10,804 bases of DNA, taken from positions 1 through 10,804 of the forward strand of contig CANRXD010000023.1 in NCBI GenBank assembly GCA_947643685.1, read 5' to 3'. The notes beneath the pieces are model-generated. The model was given only the letters and a program-made list of their open reading frames with translations. It did no database searches and was not told the origin of the DNA. The translations under genes and the position numbers were made by a program. Position 1 is the stretch's first letter. Every line of letters begins with the position of its first letter. Positions 6,426-10,804 of this stretch are shown here, piece after piece. The stretch comes from an uncultured Clostridium sp. Lineage in GTDB: Bacteria > Bacillota > Clostridia > Lachnospirales > Lachnospiraceae.

Positions 6426-7502
6426 ATGTTTGACCGTTTGGATGATATTGTAAAGCATTATGAGGAAATTATGCTTGAGTTAAATAATCCGTCTGTCACA
6501 GAAGACCAGAAAAGGTTTCGCAAGCTGATGAAGGAGCAGGCCGATCTGACTCCTCTGGTAAACACATATAAAGAATATACCAGGGCGAAGCAGGACGTAG
6601 AGGACAGTCTGGCGCTTCTGGAAGAGGAAAGTGACGAGGAGATGCGTGAGCTGGCAAAGGAAGAGCTTTCTGACGCCAGAAAGAAAATTGAGGACCTGGA
6701 ACAGCAGCTTAAGATTCTTCTTCTTCCCAAAGACCCCAATGATGAGAAAAACGTTATTGTGGAAATTCGTGCAGGCGCAGGCGGTGAAGAGGCCGCTCTG
6801 TTTGCATCGGAATTATATCGGATGTATGTTCATTATGCAGAGCGCCAGCGCTGGAAGGTGGAATTAATTAACGTAAGTGAGAGCGGCATCGGCGGCATGA
6901 AAGAAGTGGAATTCATGATTACCGGACAGGGAGCCTACTCCAAGTTAAAATATGAGAGCGGCGTGCACCGGGTTCAGCGTGTTCCGGAGACCGAATCCGG
7001 CGGCCGTATTCATACTTCCACGGCAACGGTGGCTATTATGCCGGAGGCTGAAGAATTTGATGTTGTCATTGACGACAAGGATATCCGTATTGATGTTATG
7101 CGCGCGTCCGGAAACGGAGGCCAGTGTGTAAATACCACGGACTCTGCCGTTCGTCTGACCCATATTCCCACAGGAATCGTTATTTATAGCCAGACGGAGA
7201 AGTCTCAGCTTCAGAACAAGGAAAAGGCCTTCCGCCTTCTGCGTTCCAAGCTGTATGACATGGAACTGGAACGCCGTCAGAATGAGGAGGCGGAGGCCCG
7301 CCGCAGCCAGATTGGTACCGGAGACCGTTCTGAGAAGATACGTACTTACAACTTCCCCCAGGGGCGTGTGACGGAACACAGAATCAAACTGACGTTATAT
7401 AAGATAGATGCCGTTATGGATGGAGATCTTCAGGAGCTAATAGACAGCCTGATTGCGGCCGACCAGGCGATGCGCTTGAGCAGGTTAAATGAGACGGCTT
7501 AA
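6426..7502 (+). CDS. prfA: Peptide chain release factor 1
   Basis: A 358-residue RF1, which recognises UAA and UAG stop codons and triggers hydrolysis of the finished peptide. The anticodon-like PxT motif is PET (187-189), which marks RF1 rather than RF2 (SPF). The catalytic GGQ is at 231-233 within [16 protein letters not shown] start at ATG 6426, seven bases after AAGGAGG; the open frame runs back to 6330 inside prmC, but those residues are not RF1-like. The last 15 residues ([15 protein letters not shown]) are unusual. A second, diverged version of the same C-terminus (TADQAAKLARMNEGI) lies 1.34 kb downstream at 8796-8843, so the present 3' end may have been supplied by inserted DNA. All essential motifs are intact. 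Confidence 0.97.
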   Translation: MFDRLDDIVKHYEEIMLELNNPSVTEDQKRFRKLMKEQADLTPLVNTYKEYTRAKQDVEDSLALLEEESDEEMRELAKEELSDARKKIEDLEQQLKILLLPKDPNDEKNVIVEIRAGAGGEEAALFASELYRMYVHYAERQRWKVELINVSESGIGGMKEVEFMITGQGAYSKLKYESGVHRVQRVPETESGGRIHTSTATVAIMPEAEEFDVVIDDKDIRIDVMRASGNGGQCVNTTDSAVRLTHIPTGIVIYSQTEKSQLQNKEKAFRLLRSKLYDMELERRQNEEAEARRSQIGTGDRSEKIRTYNFPQGRVTEHRIKLTLYKIDAVMDGDLQELIDSLIAADQAMRLSRLNETA

Positions 7503-7526
7503 AAACCTTGATTTTATGCAGGTTTT
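7502..7526 (+). terminator. Weak stem-loop immediately after prfA
   Basis: AAAACCT (7502-7508) pairs exactly with AGGTTTT (7520-7526) around 11 bases, and the right arm ends in T. It overlaps the last base of the stop codon. It is probably a weak terminator or RNA-end stabiliser ahead of the stronger one at 7566-7605. Confidence 0.35.
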
Positions 7527-7565
7527 CGGGCTTTTGGGGGCCTGACGGAAATGAATAAATGGATG

Positions 7566-7605
7566 AAAAATCGGCTTGTTTTTCGCAAAAATGAGCCGGT
7601 TTTTT
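7566..7605. terminator. Strong terminator after prfA (possibly bidirectional)
   Basis: An 18-bp imperfect stem (7566-7583 with 7587-7604, loop CGC) with core CGGCT/AGCCG. A-runs and T-runs lie on both arms, and three pairs are G-U. The T-run continues to 7605. It separates prfA from the RelA/SpoT cassette, so the cassette needs its own promoter. Confidence 0.8.
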
Positions 7606-7651
7606 CTTTTTATCCGGTTTTAGCTGATCTCACAGCACCGATTTACCCCCA

Positions 7652-7702
7652 TAGATGTATGTACAGCCAGTGTTTGACAAATTTCGGTTGCGTAGATGTA
7701 TG
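7652..7702. repeat. Direct repeats TAGATGTATG upstream of the cassette
   Basis: Identical 10-base copies at 7652-7661 and 7693-7702, set 41 bases apart. They resemble the GTATATGTGCAT repeats found downstream of the cassette (8696-8766). In both places an AATTTCGG or ATTTTCGG lies between two copies and a GCC or GCA follows them, which suggests that the cassette is flanked by related repeat sequence. Confidence 0.45.
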
Positions 7703-7717
7703 GATAGCAAGTATAAT
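7688..7717 (+). promoter_or_regulatory. Candidate promoter of the RelA/SpoT cassette
   Basis: TTGCGT (7688-7693), 18 bases, then an exact TATAAT (7712-7717). The -35 matches only 3 of 6. The -10 lies within an inverted repeat (7713-7735), so a repressor bound there would block it. A second exact TATAAT at 7786-7791 is an alternative start site. Confidence 0.4.
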
Positions 7718-7735
7718 AATGAATAGCATTATTAT
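7713..7735. promoter_or_regulatory. Inverted repeat over the -10 box, candidate operator
   Basis: ATAATAATG (7713-7721) and CATTATTAT (7727-7735) form a perfect 9-bp inverted repeat with a 5-base centre, covering most of the TATAAT box. The arrangement suits autorepression, which is common in toxin-antitoxin operons. The 74-residue partner has no recognisable DNA-binding motif, so the repressor is unknown. Confidence 0.4.
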
Positions 7736-7767
7736 TGACTAAAATGACGACATTAGTTGTCTGCCCT

Positions 7768-7776
7768 GGGGGGGGG
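7768..7776. repeat. Nine-G homopolymer in the cassette leader
   Basis: Nine consecutive G residues lie nine bases before a TATAAT (7786-7791) and about 50 bases before the GTG start, in otherwise AT-rich DNA. TTGTCT lies at 7757-7762, 23 bases before that TATAAT, too far for a normal promoter. Length change in the tract would alter promoter spacing or leader structure. Confidence 0.6.
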
Positions 7777-7826
7777 ATTTTATATTATAATGGCAAAAAT
7801 CTTTCGATACGGCAGCAGGAGGAAGT

Positions 7827-8456
7827 GTGTTTGACGCTATTTTAAAAAGAGATGGATTGTCCATAAAATTATTTGAGGAATTGTCATATCCGTCTGGTTT
7901 GGGTATCAGACTGAAAAAGAATATCCATTATTTTGACAGGAATCTTATGTTTGACGAGTTAGTGAAGGTTCATGGCTGGTACGCAGGCAATGAGTTGCTT
8001 CATGGACTTACCATTGATTATCGTATTAAAAGTATCCAGTCAGCAATGTTAAAATATGAAAGGTATTACCCGGATCATCAGGCGGCAAAAGTTTTTAATG
8101 ATATGCTGGGTTTCCGTACTCTTTGTGATAATTATGAGGATGTATTGCAGATAGCTGGATATGATAATATCCGAGTGGCAGATATGTCTAACGGAAAAGC
8201 AAAGGATGACGGTTATCGGGGGGTACATGTATATTTCCAGTTGAGCAGCTATCATTACCCAATTGAAATTCAGTATAATAATTACTATGACCGGCAGCTT
8301 AATAACTGGCTGCATAAGTATGTGTATAAGAGGAAATATAAGAATCAGGTTGGGTATCGCTTGCGCCAGGAATATGAACATGGTAAGATAAAGAACGAGA
8401 GTGCGTTTAGGGAGGTGCTTGGGTATGTGTTATCTGATTGCGAAGAAGTTTGGTGA
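7827..8456 (+). CDS. RelA/SpoT-fold nucleotidyltransferase, candidate toxSAS-type toxin
   Basis: A 209-residue protein with a single (p)ppGpp-synthetase-like domain and no hydrolase or C-terminal regulatory domains. Catalytic landmarks are in order: R66-I-K-S with K76 (substrate-binding loop), D92 in FNDMLGFR (metal ligand), GYRGVH (129-134, with the base-stacking Tyr130) and E147 in IEIQ (second metal ligand), then NNWLH (159-163). After EIQ the usual IRT is replaced by YNN, so it is divergent. Relatives make alarmones; toxSAS members make toxic (pp)pApp or pyrophosphorylate tRNA ends. Which reaction this one performs is unknown. The start is GTG 7827 with AGGAGG four bases upstream. It overlaps the partner gene by 32 bases, is AT-rich compared with prfA, and lies between duplicated prfA 3' ends, which suggests horizontal gain. 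Confidence 0.8.
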   Translation: MFDAILKRDGLSIKLFEELSYPSGLGIRLKKNIHYFDRNLMFDELVKVHGWYAGNELLHGLTIDYRIKSIQSAMLKYERYYPDHQAAKVFNDMLGFRTLCDNYEDVLQIAGYDNIRVADMSNGKAKDDGYRGVHVYFQLSSYHYPIEIQYNNYYDRQLNNWLHKYVYKRKYKNQVGYRLRQEYEHGKIKNESAFREVLGYVLSDCEEVW

Positions 8457-8649
8457 CCTGGGGTGTGTGGCTCTGCAAACAGAACATGGGCCGCATCTGG
8501 TGGATTTTGAAACAAGACTTATGGAATCTGTAGGATACGATAAGATTCAGCTTGTAGTGATCAGTCGGCCATCGGCATATGGTGAGTATGAACCATACAG
8601 CTTTGTAGATACGGAACAGGAATTTGAGGCTGCGGTGAGAAATATGTAA
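8425..8649 (+). CDS. Small partner protein of the RelA/SpoT-like gene, candidate antitoxin
   Basis: A 74-residue soluble protein starting MCYLIAKKFGDLGCVALQTE, with a short hydrophobic strand IQLVVISRPSAYGEYEPY (41-58) and an acidic C-terminus. It looks like a small conserved Firmicutes family, but I cannot name it with certainty. It has no signal peptide, membrane segment, zinc site or helix-turn-helix that I can see. The start is ATG 8425, with GGGAGGTG eight bases upstream; it lies 32 bases inside the end of the synthetase gene, so translation is coupled. By position and size it may be a neutralising antitoxin or regulator of the upstream enzyme. An accessory or unrelated small protein is possible. 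Confidence 0.65.
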   Translation: MCYLIAKKFGDLGCVALQTEHGPHLVDFETRLMESVGYDKIQLVVISRPSAYGEYEPYSFVDTEQEFEAAVRNM

Positions 8650-8795
8650 GCGGCAGAGAATATTTGTCGGTCTGTGTTTGTGTTTTGGTATAGCTGTATA
8701 TGTGCATAGCCTCAATTTTCGGATGTATATGTGTATCGCATTGCCAAAAAAGAGGTATATGTGCATGACCTGAAAGTAAGAGGCACTTGTGTACC
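8650..8795. other. Non-coding tail of the cassette
   Basis: AT/GT-rich stretch between the partner gene stop and the prfA remnant. It holds the three GTATATGTGYAT repeats (8696-8766) and no open frame with a ribosome binding site. No clear T-tailed hairpin was found right after the partner gene, so transcription may run on to the terminator at 8849-8892. Confidence 0.5.
8696..8766. repeat. Three direct repeats of GTATATGTGYAT at 29-30 base spacing
   Basis: GTATATGTGCAT at 8696-8707, GTATATGTGTAT at 8725-8736 and GTATATGTGCAT at 8755-8766, with start-to-start distances of 29 and 30 bases. The sequences between (17 and 18 bases) are different. Too short and too few to be a CRISPR array. They resemble the pair upstream of the cassette at 7652 and 7693. 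They could be protein-binding iterons, element ends or minisatellite. Confidence 0.65.
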
Positions 8796-8843
8796 ACAGC
8801 CGACCAGGCAGCCAAACTGGCCAGGATGAATGAGGGAATTTAA
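8796..8843 (+). pseudogene. Remnant of a prfA 3' end (last 15 codons and stop)
   Basis: Read in frame this encodes TADQAAKLARMNEGI and a stop, lining up codon for codon with the real prfA end at 7455-7502 ([15 protein letters not shown], stop): 8 of 15 residues are identical and several others conservative. Eleven bases, GCCGACCAGGC, are identical (8799-8809 and 7458-7468). Homology stops abruptly upstream of 8796. The remnant is followed five bases later by a strong terminator. Most simply, this is the original end of prfA, displaced when the cassette arrived with its own version of the gene end. Confidence 0.8.
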
Positions 8844-8848
8844 ATAAG

Positions 8849-8892
8849 AGGCCAGCCAGAGCCGGGTATTTTCGGATTCTGGCTGGCCTTTT
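8849..8892. terminator. Strong terminator after the prfA remnant
   Basis: AGGCCAGCCAGA (8849-8860) pairs exactly over 12 bp with TCTGGCTGGCCT (8878-8889), followed by TTT. It begins five bases after the remnant stop codon, as expected for the ancestral prfA terminator. It now ends the cassette transcript and separates it from the convergent MFS gene. Confidence 0.9.
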
Positions 8893-8939
8893 ACATCCTG
8901 AAGACGGGCAGGGCAGTCGGAGCAAAGCACGGCCGCCTG

Positions 8940-10157
8940 TCAGGAGGCGGAAACGGAGAGGGACTTTTTTGTCATGGATGCGGCAATAAGCTGAAAGGCA
9001 GCCGAGAGGGCAGCCAGATAGAACACGTACTGGACACCCAGAGATTCCCATATAAGACCCATGATGGGTGAGGCTATGATGGCCATGATATGGTCAACGC
9101 TGAGTCCCACTGACAGAGTCCTGGTGACTTCACTTTTGTCAAGGGCGATGGAGCGCATCATAAAGGAATGAACCATATTGAACTGTTCAAACAGAATACA
9201 GAGTATGTAGGCTCCAAATACAAGGAATGTCTGGGGGCCGCTTTTTGAGAGTGTGCCATCGGCAAGCATTCCGGAAAGAAGCCCCATGGCTGAGAAGGCG
9301 ACGGCGATGTATCCGGCTTCTATGCACAGCATTTTTCTGGTTCCCAGCCGGTCCAGCATACGTCCGATTGCAGGGGCCACAAGGGTCCCCATAAAGTGGG
9401 TTGCAATGGTGAGAAGAGCCACAGTATCGGCGCCCTGTTCCAGAAGTTTTATTATAACCCAGGGTGCAAAAATGATACGGATTCGTTTTTGACAGCCGTA
9501 GGCCAGTGTCAGCACATAATAAGGAAGATATCGTTTCCGGAAAAGGAGGCGGTGATTTTTCACGGTCTCTTCTGTCTTCGTAATACGAAGAAACAGGAAT
9601 AGAAGAAGAAGCGCCAGAGCTAAAAAGCCGGAGGCCAGAATAAATGGAAGGATTTTTTTGCTCTGGAAAGTAAAAATGCCAGTGCGGAATCCCACAAATA
9701 CAAGACAGGCTGCGATCATGGAGCCCATGGTGGTTACCCCTTTAAATTTTCCAAGGGTGGCGCCTTCTTTTCCCGTACTTGCCAGAGACATGGAGATGGA
9801 ATCGTTTAAGGGCATGAACAGGTGACTGCCGAGGGAATGGATGAACAGGAAAACAAGCATTACACCATAGGATGGAGAAAAAAATCCCAGGACCACCAGG
9901 CCGATGAGGGAAAGAATCTGGGATACAATGGTCATGCGGACAGTTCCAAGGAACCCCAGTGCGGCGACTACCACCATGCAGAGAACACCGGGACTTTCCC
10001 GGGGCACTTCGATGAAACCGCGCTGAACGGAATTAATGTGGAATACTTCGTTGAAATAATTGGAAAAAATACCATCCCCCAGGCCATTTGCCAGGGCGAT
10101 GCAGACCAGAATGCAGGCAAATATTTTTTCCGCCTGCTGTTTGGATGATGTGTTCAT
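8940..10157 (-). CDS. Major facilitator superfamily (MFS) transporter
   Basis: A 405-residue protein with about twelve membrane segments in two halves split by a polar loop near residues 190-210. A motif-A-like loop GRMLDRLGTRK (265-275) lies in the second half. MFS carriers move small solutes or drugs across the cytoplasmic membrane by proton or solute coupling; the substrate cannot be read from sequence. I start at ATG 10157, with AAGGAAG upstream on that strand; an open frame reaches 10205 but its extra residues are polar, lie in the hairpin leader and are not MFS-like. It is convergent with the prfA/cassette region and divergent from the alkyltransferase-like gene, with its own promoter. 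Confidence 0.88.
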   Translation of the reverse strand: MNTSSKQQAEKIFACILVCIALANGLGDGIFSNYFNEVFHINSVQRGFIEVPRESPGVLCMVVVAALGFLGTVRMTIVSQILSLIGLVVLGFFSPSYGVMLVFLFIHSLGSHLFMPLNDSISMSLASTGKEGATLGKFKGVTTMGSMIAACLVFVGFRTGIFTFQSKKILPFILASGFLALALLLLFLFLRITKTEETVKNHRLLFRKRYLPYYVLTLAYGCQKRIRIIFAPWVIIKLLEQGADTVALLTIATHFMGTLVAPAIGRMLDRLGTRKMLCIEAGYIAVAFSAMGLLSGMLADGTLSKSGPQTFLVFGAYILCILFEQFNMVHSFMMRSIALDKSEVTRTLSVGLSVDHIMAIIASPIMGLIWESLGVQYVFYLAALSAAFQLIAASMTKKSLSVSAS

Positions 10158-10184
10158 GGTGATCTTCCTTTGCGTTTTTTGTGG

Positions 10185-10199
10185 CCTGCCTGATGCAGG
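10185..10199 (-). promoter_or_regulatory. Hairpin in the MFS gene leader
   Basis: CCTGC (10185-10189) and GCAGG (10195-10199) pair around a 5-base loop in the roughly 47-base leader between the predicted start of transcription and the MFS ribosome binding site. It could be an operator or a leader hairpin; on its own it is weak evidence. Confidence 0.3.
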
Positions 10200-10210
10200 A
10201 CCCAAAGTAC

Positions 10211-10239
10211 ATTTTACTGAAATGCATAAAAATAATCAA
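10211..10239 (-). promoter_or_regulatory. MFS gene promoter
   Basis: The minus strand reads TTGATT (plus 10234-10239), 17 bases, TAAAAT (plus 10211-10216), 4 of 6 and 5 of 6 matches, in AT-rich DNA between the divergent genes. Spacing is ideal. Confidence 0.6.
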
Positions 10240-10271
10240 TAGATAAAATTTTTAACGAACTGCTACTATGT

Positions 10272-10286
10272 GGTTGAACTGTAACT
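10272..10286. repeat. Partial copy of the AACAGTTCAGCC repeat end
   Basis: GGTTGAACTGTAACT matches GGCTGAACTGTTACT (1031-1045) at 13 of 15 positions, in the same orientation as that right-hand end. It lies upstream of the alkyltransferase-like gene. Short enough that chance similarity is possible. Confidence 0.35.
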
Positions 10287-10313
10287 ATATGCAGGTAACA
10301 GTCAGGAGAAAGA

Positions 10314-10727
10314 ATGGGAATAGAACTGGATTTTTATGAGAAAATAGGAATTGTATGCAGGCGGATTCCTGCCGGAAAAGTGGCCACTTATGGGCAGATC
10401 GCACTTTTATGCGGGAAGCCCAAAAACTCCAGGCAGGTGGGATATGGGCTTAAAAAGGGGCTGGCTGGCAGGGATGTGCCGGCATTCCGGGTGGTGAATG
10501 CAAAGGGAATCTTAACCGGGGCCCCTCATTTTGACACCTTTGATCTGCAAAAGATTCTCCTGACGGAGGACGGAGTAGAAGTTATCTGGACGCCGGAAGG
10601 CTTCCGGGTGGATTTAAAACGATTTGGCTGGAAAAATACCATGGAAGAAGCTCTGGCCATAGAGGAGGAATTTAAACGCGCTGCTGCGTTTTTGTATGGC
10701 CGGCGTACAGACCTGTCTAAGCTGTAA
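10314..10727 (+). CDS. MGMT-family alkyltransferase-like protein lacking the active-site cysteine
   Basis: A 137-residue protein of the O6-methylguanine-DNA methyltransferase C-terminal domain family. It shows IPAGKVATYGQIA (18-30), the helix-turn-helix region with SRQVGYGLKKG (39-49) containing the Arg finger, and RVVNAKG (59-65). At the active site the usual PCHRV reads PAFRV (56-60), so the alkyl-accepting Cys is Ala and the His is Phe. Alkyltransferase-like (ATL) proteins have PWHRV and flag alkylated bases for repair without removing them; this one departs even from that. It probably binds DNA without transferring alkyl groups, or has a new role. ATG 10314 follows AGGAG by five bases. 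It has about 30 extra helical residues at the C-terminus compared with typical ATLs. Confidence 0.85.
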   Translation: MGIELDFYEKIGIVCRRIPAGKVATYGQIALLCGKPKNSRQVGYGLKKGLAGRDVPAFRVVNAKGILTGAPHFDTFDLQKILLTEDGVEVIWTPEGFRVDLKRFGWKNTMEEALAIEEEFKRAAAFLYGRRTDLSKL

Positions 10728-10761
10728 CAGGTTTTCCCCGCCCCACAAACCCGTCCGATAT

Positions 10762-10798
10762 CCGTGAATTCGCTCATGCAAGCATGGCTCATTCACGG
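10762..10798. repeat. Palindromic hairpin after the alkyltransferase-like gene
   Basis: CCGTGAAT (10762-10769) pairs exactly with ATTCACGG (10791-10798), and inside it CATG (10775-10778) pairs with CATG (10783-10786) around CAAG, with an asymmetric internal loop between. No T-run follows before the window ends. It resembles a REP-type extragenic palindrome more than a terminator. Confidence 0.55.
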
Positions 10799-10804
10799 CT
10801 GCCG

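Larger units (their letters stand above)
7606..7826 (+). promoter_or_regulatory. Upstream control region of the RelA/SpoT cassette
   Basis: About 220 bases without a credible gene; a short open frame at 7551-7742 runs through the terminator and has no ribosome binding site. The region holds two copies of TAGATGTATG (7652-7661, 7693-7702) and an exact TTGACA (7674-7679) without a good -10. Also present are a promoter candidate 7688-7717, an inverted repeat 7713-7735, a nine-G run 7768-7776 and a second TATAAT at 7786-7791. The dense signals suggest tight control, as for toxin modules. Confidence 0.5.

Noticed and set aside
6426..7502. Release factor 2 instead of release factor 1
   Set aside because: The codon-recognition motif is PET (PxT type), not SPF, and no programmed frameshift site is present.
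7551..7742. Open frame of 63 codons between prfA and the RelA/SpoT cassette
   Set aside because: It runs straight through the strong terminator at 7566-7605 and the repeats, has no ribosome binding site and resembles no protein family.
8696..8766. CRISPR array
   Set aside because: Only three 12-base units with 17-18 base gaps and no cas genes; too short and degenerate.
7458..8809. Classical insertion sequence
   Set aside because: No transposase or recombinase gene and no terminal inverted repeats; the bounds are a direct duplication of a gene end.
8407..9051. Long minus-strand open frame (214 codons) opposite the partner gene and MFS end
   Set aside because: It crosses the partner gene, the prfA remnant, a terminator and the MFS 3' end; the translation is low-complexity and Cys/His-rich, as expected of a shadow frame.

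Overview
The window looks like chromosomal DNA of a Firmicutes/Clostridia bacterium, most likely a Lachnospiraceae-type gut anaerobe. This rests on strong GGAGG-type ribosome binding sites, moderate GC with AT-rich intergenic regions, and the clostridial gene order rpmE, DUF1385 (YqhQ-like), prmC, prfA. No ribosomal RNA is present, so species cannot be given.

Layout. Positions 1-100 hold a leftward promoter with a BirA-like (biotin repressor) operator whose target gene lies beyond the left edge. A minus-strand YwaF/TMEM164-like membrane protein follows (94-840). An intergenic stretch (841-1169) carries two divergent promoters, a small repeat element with terminal inverted repeats, and a leader that can fold into a three-way junction. 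Next is a tightly overlapping three-gene operon (1170-4049): a membrane acyltransferase-3 protein, a TPR protein and a DUF4037 nucleotidyltransferase-like protein. A housekeeping translation block follows (about 4112-7502): promoter, structured leader, rpmE, terminator, DUF1385 protein, prmC and prfA. PrmC methylates the GGQ glutamine of the release factor made by the next gene, so the two are functionally linked.

The most interesting part is 7458-8843. Directly after prfA sits an AT-richer two-gene cassette: a 209-aa RelA/SpoT-fold nucleotidyltransferase with its catalytic residues present, overlapping a 74-aa partner gene. This is the architecture of a toxic small alarmone synthetase (toxSAS) type toxin-antitoxin or defence module. 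A second, diverged copy of the last 15 codons and stop of prfA lies on the far side, followed immediately by a strong terminator that looks like the original prfA terminator. The cassette therefore sits in a scar that duplicated or replaced the prfA 3' end. An 11-bp identical core marks both junctions, and related short repeats flank the two genes. The cassette leader also has a 9-G tract and an inverted repeat over a TATAAT box.

Beyond the scar are a minus-strand MFS transporter (8940-10157) and a divergent MGMT/alkyltransferase-like gene (10314-10727) in which the usual PCHRV motif reads PAFRV. A hairpin repeat closes the window.
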